Shown piece after piece: positions 58,197 to 64,000 of a stretch of 64,000 nt of DNA; the first letter of the stretch is position 1, and each line of letters opens with the position of its first letter. The position numbers were made by a program, and so were the translations under genes. The stretch is from Ampelocalamus luodianensis (lineage: Eukaryota; Streptophyta; Magnoliopsida; Poales; Poaceae). The stretch is taken from positions 42,352,342-42,416,341 of the forward strand of contig CM070619.1 in NCBI GenBank assembly GCA_036346255.1, given 5' to 3'. The notes beneath the pieces are model-generated. The model was given only the letters and a program-made list of their open reading frames with translations. It did not search any database and had not been told where the DNA came from.

Positions 58197-61100
58197 TTAG
58201 ATATGATCGCAAACTGCTTTTGTGAAGTCTGATGAGGATGCCTCCCCGCCAAGATCAGCAGTCCTGTACTTCCCCTCGGAGATTGTCTGGAGGATGGCGT
58301 TGTGGATCCGGTCTGCTTTGTCATTGAATTGCAAGTGGCGCAACATCATAACAGCACTCAGCAAAAGAGCAGTTGGGTTCGCAAGGTTCTGGAAACAATC
58401 AATAAATCATTCAGTTAAGGACAAAGGAACAATCATACTAATAACTTGCGTGAAAGACTTGTCTAGAGAACAAGGGATTAAGAAGCAACAACCAGCTAAG
58501 TATCTACTATTCTATTAAGGGCACGCATACAATACGAAATGCTTATATAAGAGTGCTTAAAGAAAAAATATAGCTACGTCATCAAGAACCTATGTAAAAG
58601 TCATTTCCTTCAATGCAAACATCTCTTTTATAGGTGCTTAGATGATTATATTATCTATTGATTATATATAGTTATATACATAAACACCTCTTAAGCACGA
58701 TTGCCTAATCAAGTATCGATACTACAAAATAAGCACCTTATCTATCCTACATGGCAAAAAAGATCAGTTTTTCTTTGCTAAGCACCTCTCTAAGCATCTG
58801 CATTGTACATACTCTAACTGATACTACCGGTTTCATACACTTGTGATGACAAACGTCAGACTCACAAGGCAAAACAACGAATCATGGAGTGATGCTATTA
58901 GCTCCAAACACACACCATGAGAAACCTCAGGAAGTTAAAATATCATGAATCATGATATGAAGCAGTAGCTGTTTGAGACAAATTACCTTGCCAGCAATAT
59001 CAGGAGCAGAACCATGGACAGCCTCTGCCAGACAAATGCCACCTTCACCAATGTTGCAGCTGCGGGAACCAACATTATTTGAGTTGATGTTGTCTGGTTG
59101 TCTCGGTACCCAAATAGATGGACAAAAAGAAACAACTCTACCTGGGTGTTAGGCCCAAGCCGCCGATCAAACCAGCACATAGATCACTAATAATGTCACC
59201 ATAAAGATTTGGCATCACTAAAACATCAAACAGACCAGGGTTCTTCACGAGCTGTAAGTGGATGCAGTTCATACTTAGTGATGTTAACACTGTGTGTGCA
59301 GAATAGAAAGAACAATAATTGAAATGCAAACAGCACTAATTTAGGGCATCACTATCAAGAGTGTGCAAACATGAACACCAAAAGGTGTGTAGGTTTTGGT
59401 GTTTACAGATCACCATACCGTCATACAGCAATTGTCAATGATGACTTCCTCGTATGTGATTTCAGGGTACTTCTCAGCCACTTCACGGCAACACTAAAAT
59501 TATATATAGAAAAATAACAATTCATTAGATCTCAAGAAAGTGAATACACGGAACATATACCATCAAGTAAGACGAAGGAACAAAGGTAGCCATCAAACCT
59601 TGAGGAAAAGTCCGTCTGTTTTCCTCATGATATTAGCTTTATGTATCGCAGAGACCCTCTCCGGCCATTGGTCTTGGCATAATGAAAAGCATACTCTGCC
59701 ACTCTTAAACTTGCTTGGCGAGTAATAATTTTCAAACTTTCCACAACACCTCTCACGACCTAGAAAACAAGTAGTGCACAGTGTCAAAGGATGCTAACAA
59801 GAGCAATGAAAACAATACGATCTTCAAGAATGCATACAGCATACCTGATGCTCAAGGCCACTATACTCTCCTTCAGTATTTTCCCGAATTGTCACAAGGT
59901 TCACATCATCATATCTAGTCTTGTAGCCTGGGAGGCTGTTACAAGGTCTGACATTGGCGTATAGTCCAAGTTCTTTCCTTAATGTAAGATTCAAAGATCG
60001 GTGGCCTTTACCAATAGGTGTAGCCATAGGACCTTTCAAGCCAACTTTGTTTCTACGCACCGACTCCAGGCTCTCCCATGTCAAAAACTCTCTGTTCTGG
60101 GATCAACTTCTGTACCAACATAATGTTCTTCCCATTCTATTGGTACACCTGCAACATTGAATACCTGAAATAGCAAAAACATAACCTTAAAACTAAGATA
60201 TAGCAAAAACCGCGTTCTCAGGAATCATACATAAATGAATTCATTAGTTAACGACGGTCATGCGAACAACAGTATCCTCGTGGAACTCAGTTGCAAGCGT
60301 ACTGTTTTACAATTAAAGGTAAAGCGATTTTCTTCCAGTACGTGGGGCCATATCTGAAACTTAAAGATGAGACTGTTGAATCAACGGTCAGAATAGTTCT
60401 ATCTGGTTGGATGAAGTTGCACAGTAAGCATGATGATATATCTATGTCATGTCAGTGCAGTGATTGTAAAATTCCATCTCAGTACACCATCTAGACACAT
60501 GCAAACTAGAAAGAATGCTTGAGATAGAATATGGTCAGCTAATGAATAGCAGTTCACTAACATGGTAGCATTGCCACTAAATCTTGAATTCAATGTTATT
60601 TGACCACAAAAAATATGCAGATTTTCTCTTTTAATTCTAGATGGCAACTTTAAAAGACCTCAGACAAGAGCTTTGATAGTTTCCACCCTGGAAAATTGTA
60701 ACAAACAATTGTCCCACAGGCAGCATCAATAATATGTGCTTGAACCAACTTGTAAGGGAAAACTATCTTCATATATCCCAAAATGATAAAAAGTTTAACT
60801 TCTAGCTCAATTTTTTGTAATCTTTTGTCCCCATCATTAGGCGATCAAAGTTCATTAAATACTCCCTAGAAATAACAGCTCCGATAGAAGGAACTGACAA
60901 ATTAAGAAACTGAAACGGCCGATTCAAACAATCATTTCAAATGGGCACCATATTCACACCAAAAAAAAAATTAAAATATTAATTGGCAAAGAACAAGCAT
61001 AAAATTCATGATCCTCAGCAAGTAGCATCATGGCATTGGCAGCATGAGCTCCAACATTTCCATATTCCCAAGGCGACCGATTATAACTTAGAGTTTGAAA

Positions 61101-63669
61101 AGCATAACTAATCCAAATATAAGATAACTCTAAGCTTGACCTAGTAACAATCTAACAGAGGACTAATCCAATCCATGTTGTCAAAGGCACAAAAGGCATG
61201 CACCCAAGTGCATTGAAGCAGAACGCCTCCAGTTGCACCTCGCACAGTGCCTTAGGCGAGGCACGCTTTGCGACCAAACATGGTTTAGGACAGAAAAATG
61301 GAAACTGAAAAAAGAAGACAAAAGTAGGCCTAAATCTAAATGAAGCTCAATAACATAGTGGAGTGGTCCTAAATATCAAGGTCTAGGCTTTGTTTCAACT
61401 TTTAACCCATCACCCACACAAACTTCAAAGGGAAAAGGAAGAGAGATCAGCTGCAAGTGAAAGGAGTTCATCCTCAATTCCTTGTGGAAAATTGAAGCTC
61501 ACTGCTCAAAAAATTGGCCGGTTAGGCTTTGTAATCAGCCATATGCAAGGAATGAAGTTAACCATCCACCCTCCTGGTACCAGCCCTTCTAGGGTTGCAA
61601 TTTAATTTAATCTGTGCAAAATAAGTTGATGAAGCAGTAACAAACAAAAATAATATTTATATGATTTTTCAACAAGAATGGCTTCATCTGTATATGCCAA
61701 AGAGGATATTAGTGTGGTGGTGCTATGTTAACCAATAAATAAGGCCTTGGAAAATAATGTCCTAGCTGATCCAAACACAAAAATATTAATCACTTGTTGA
61801 TTCTCTACATAGAATATTTTTCGGCAAAATTTGATATATGCCACTAAAAAACATGGCATTTCGAGATATGCCACCCAGAAACCTGAATTTGGATATATGC
61901 CACTTTAAATCTTGATGGCTTTGATATATACCACTCTAGGTCACTTTTACCCCTGCCTCTTCGTCTTCCTCTCCTTTGCTTCTTTCTCGACCACCGCCAG
62001 CCCGTGTTGTGGCCGCCGCGGCTCTTCCGCCGCTGTTGAGAGTACGTATTCTAGCAAATATTTACCACCAGCAGCAGCATATGAGGATTGAGGAGCACAG
62101 GTGCATAAGAGTTAAGAGAAAGCAGTGACTAGTGATTAACAACAAGGCAAACAAAGACAGGGAAAGAAGCGCACAAGAAGCAAGGCAAGCATATGAGATC
62201 ATCACAGGTAGATGGAGCTAATTAATCCAGACATGGATGATGGAGATTGCTGCTGGGGTAGCATAGCTACTGGTGGTGCGCCGGGTCAAGCTGATTGACG
62301 AGGGCTAGGGCGTTGCTGGTGGCCTGAGAGACGGCGACTACCTTCCTCCTGACGGCGTCCACGTCGGCGCCACCTGCAGAGTAGGTGGCGAGGGAGTCGA
62401 GGCAGGTGGAAGTGTCGGTGAGTGTGGTGCTGGCCCAGGTATGGACGTTGCTGAGGCGCCACGTGAAGTGGGGGCTCCCCGCAGCTACACGGCCCATCCG
62501 GGTCATCTCCCCGCCCGACTGTCGCAGGCGCTCCTCGGCGTCGCGCAGCGTCTCGACGCAGTCCTTGATGGCACCGCCGAAGTAGGAGCAGGAGGGCGGG
62601 GCGAGGTAGGCGGAGCAGGAGCACGTGCGATCGGCGCTGACGGTGAGCGAGGCCTGCGCGAGGCAGCGTGGGGAAATGGTGGCGTGTAGAGCATAGAGCT
62701 GTAGTCGGGAAAGAAGAAAAGGGGAGGAAGAAGAAGAGGCAGGGGCAAAAGTGTCCTAGGGTGGCATATATCAAAACCAACAAGATTTAGAGTGGCATAT
62801 ATCTAAATTCAAGATTCTGAGTGGCATATCTCGAAACACCATGTTTTTGAATGGCATATATCAAATTTTGCCATATTTTTCTTGTCACCTAAATAGTTGG
62901 GAAATACTTATTTTTATGTTTTTGTGCCCGATGTTTTTAGGGCATGCTTTTTTTGCACCTTGCACCTACGGTGACTTAAGGACCTAGCACCTCAAGTATG
63001 TCTTTTTGTCTTTGACTGCATTTTATTCAATACGGAGATGCAGTACAATGAATGTCATTGTGGCCATGAACTAGATCTGCACACTCAATGAATGAATAAT
63101 GCACCTAATTTATTTAACCAAAATATTAGGCCAAGCTGCAGGTCCTATACTTTCTAAAATATAGGATTATCCTAGGTGATTGACACCGACATATTTGGAA
63201 ACCACAATTGATCATTCCTCTTCAAAGAGGATCCAAAAATCAAAAGTTATCATATCAAAGTATGAGGAAACACCTTCTGCCCTTTCTAGCTGGAACTTAA
63301 AATTGCAGGGCACCAGAGAAAGTACAAGTGACGTCACTAATCATCTGTGGCTGGTAATCACTAAATAATACTCTAGTGCACAGCATGGACAATATGTCCT
63401 TATTGGTGTAGCATCAAACAATAAAGCAAGTTCCACATCACACGAAGGAGTAACAAAAACGCATCGAATTGTGATCATACATGAATTACACAAACAGAAC
63501 CAAAATTACATACCTGCTTGACCGACTCGGCGATCTCAGGCCCGATGCCATCACCGGGAAAGAGCGTGGCGCGGACAGCCTCCCCGGCCTCCGTGGAGAA
63601 CGGCGCCGTCACCGCCCGGCCCGTCATCCGCGGCAGAACGCTCCCCTGAAGCAGCCTCCTGAGCGCCAT
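58197..63669 (-). CDS. IDH: NAD-dependent isocitrate dehydrogenase catalytic subunit, mitochondrial (seven coding exons, two frameshifts)
   Basis: Oxidative decarboxylation of isocitrate to 2-oxoglutarate in the TCA cycle. Exons (minus): 63514-63669, 59845-60164, 59599-59759, 59419-59493, 59142-59251, 58987-59059, 58197-58388, all GT-AG. The N-terminus MALRRLLQGSVLPRMTGRAV is a mitochondrial presequence. Family motifs are ATLFPGDGIGPEIAESVKQ, VPIEWEEHYVGTEVDPRTES, NKVGLKGPMATPIGKGHRS, NLVTIRENTEGEYSGLEHQ (substrate site), SAIHKANIM.KTDGLFLK, VMPNLYGDIISDLCAGLIGG, AEAVHGSAPDIAGKN and the end TADLGGEASSSDFTKAVCDH. Full family length is covered. Exon 2 is 320 bp and exon 3 is 161 bp, each one base short in a T or G run, so the frame as written stops after DPRTESF. 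Confidence 0.95.
58519..58814. mobile_element. Tourist-like MITE in IDH intron 6
   Basis: The left end GGGCACGCATACAATACGAA and the inverted right end GAGTATGTACAATGCAGATG are imperfect TIRs continuing to GTGCTTA. It is flanked by TAA at 58516-58518 and 58815-58817. 296 bp, AT-rich, no ORF, with several AAGCACC/GGTGCTT subrepeats. It is related in TIR sequence to the MITE at 44401-44831. Confidence 0.8.
61823..62872. mobile_element. Pack-MULE in IDH intron 1
   Basis: The ends GGCAAAATTTGATATATGCC and GGCATATATCAAATTTTGCC are inverted. The TIR similarity runs about 165-170 bp inward (to CCTGCCTCTTC..CTTCTTT), mostly matched by eye. It is flanked by a perfect 9-bp ATATTTTTC at 61814-61822 and 62873-62881, the target duplication of Mutator-like elements. 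The 1050-bp element encodes no transposase but carries a PMEI-like coding segment, so it is a gene-fragment-carrying MULE. Confidence 0.95.
62267..62690 (-). pseudogene. Invertase/pectin methylesterase inhibitor (PMEI) domain fragment inside the Pack-MULE
   Basis: PMEI-domain proteins are apoplastic four-helix bundles that inhibit cell-wall invertase or pectin methylesterase. The frame to TAG 62267-62269 reads RCLAQASLTVSADRTCSCSA, YFGGAIKDCVETLRDAEERL, FTWRLSNVHTWASTTLTDTS, TCLDSLATYS and QATSNALALVNQLDP. This is the C-terminal two thirds of the family, including the conserved DCVETL and TCLD cysteines. The signal peptide and the N-terminal helical hairpin (with its first disulphide) are missing, and no in-frame ATG precedes the domain before MTRMG at 62506. 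The frame itself has no stop. It lies in the same orientation as IDH. Confidence 0.88.
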
Positions 63670-63677
63670 GCTTCCCC

Positions 63678-63943
63678 ACTACGCTGAAACAACCAACAGC
63701 AAGGAGTACACGTCAACCCTAGACTCTAAAGACTCCTAGCCAGGCGGCGATTCGATCCAACAGGCACGCACGAAATCTCCAAATTCAGTCGATAAACGCG
63801 CATACATCTCTAATTGAAAGCGTACGAAACGCCACGCCCCTCTCGTCTCCGATCGAATCGGAGACAATTCGAGGAACCGCGAAATTGGGGGAGATAGAAT
63901 CTGGGGAGAGCGGAGGGTGGTGATATCGGAGTGAGGAATGTAC
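63678..63943 (-). other. Probable 5' UTR intron and leader of IDH
   Basis: On the minus strand a donor GTACATTCC begins at 63943, and an acceptor ending TTTCAG or CGTAG lies at about 63679-63684, nine to fifteen bases before the ATG at 63669. The first, non-coding exon would then be 63944 onward, running off the window. This is inferred from splice consensus only. Confidence 0.4.
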
Positions 63944-64000
63944 CGGCAGGAGGAGATTCGCTAGAACTGTCGACGGCAGCGGACGGGGTCGCCGGCGAGG

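Larger units (their letters stand above)
60165..63513 (-). other. IDH intron 1
   Basis: 3.35 kb, GTATGT...TTTCAG on the minus strand. Apart from the Pack-MULE at 61823-62872 it is unique-looking AT-rich DNA. Two Cys/His-poor short ORFs on the plus strand (60291-60494, 61390-61605) have no recognised similarity. Confidence 0.85.

Noticed and set aside
61190..61280. Possible SINE-like or captured segment (gccttaggcgaggcacgctttgcg)
   Set aside because: No A/B box pair, poly(A) or T-rich tail, or target duplication could be seen.
62286..62783. 165-codon minus-strand ORF over the Pack-MULE
   Set aside because: Wrong frame of the PMEI segment (Leu/Arg/His-rich shadow); the correct frame shows the family motifs.

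Overview
The window looks like grass nuclear DNA, most probably rice (Oryza) or a close relative. This rests on the intron-containing plant genes, the GC-rich first exon of the protease, and the grass-type LTR retrotransposons and MITEs. I could not run a search, so the species is an inference. No organelle, rRNA, tRNA, bacterial or CRISPR sequence was recognised.

About 80% of the window is transposable-element sequence, much of it nested. Positions 1-9.2 kb hold a decayed plus-strand Ty3/gypsy pol interrupted by large LTRs (one solo LTR at 5325-8628 has an AAAAG target duplication), then the pol tail and a short LTR. Positions 9.2-16.7 kb hold a minus-strand gypsy remnant with gag, start of protease, primer-binding site and a 4.5 kb LTR. 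Positions 16.7-17.9 kb are another LTR fragment. Positions 18.0-38.9 kb are a nest: a 3.3 kb gypsy-type LTR was split by a 1.4 kb copia solo LTR (which carries a hAT MITE) and by a 16 kb Ty1/copia element with an additional ORF downstream of pol. That copia element was itself split in its reverse transcriptase by a 4.4 kb gypsy solo LTR (perfect CATAC duplication). Positions 47.3-51.0 kb are a 5'-truncated L1-type LINE with a 14-bp target duplication. Positions 51.3-57.6 kb are a short-LTR copia element whose 3' LTR was hit by a 1.56 kb BARE/Angela-like solo LTR.

Two host genes sit on the right side and converge on the 47-58 kb TE block. The first is an RD19-type papain-family cysteine protease (plus strand, four exons, 42.68-46.41 kb) with a Tourist-like MITE in intron 2. 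The second is the catalytic subunit of mitochondrial NAD-dependent isocitrate dehydrogenase (minus strand, seven coding exons, 58.20-63.67 kb). Its intron 6 holds a Tourist-like MITE, and its 3.35 kb intron 1 holds a Pack-MULE. The Pack-MULE (long TIRs, perfect 9-bp duplication) carries part of an invertase/pectin methylesterase inhibitor gene.

Both host genes have clean splice sites and catalytic motifs but broken reading frames. IDH exons 2 and 3 each lack one base in a short homopolymer, and the protease signal peptide is out of frame with the propeptide. This may be indel error in the source assembly or real gene decay; the sequence alone cannot decide.

I found no clear previously undescribed system. 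The best leads are the Pack-MULE with its captured PMEI domain inside a TCA-cycle gene, the frameshift pattern, the deep TE nest, and the copia element with a post-pol ORF and motif-rich LTRs.
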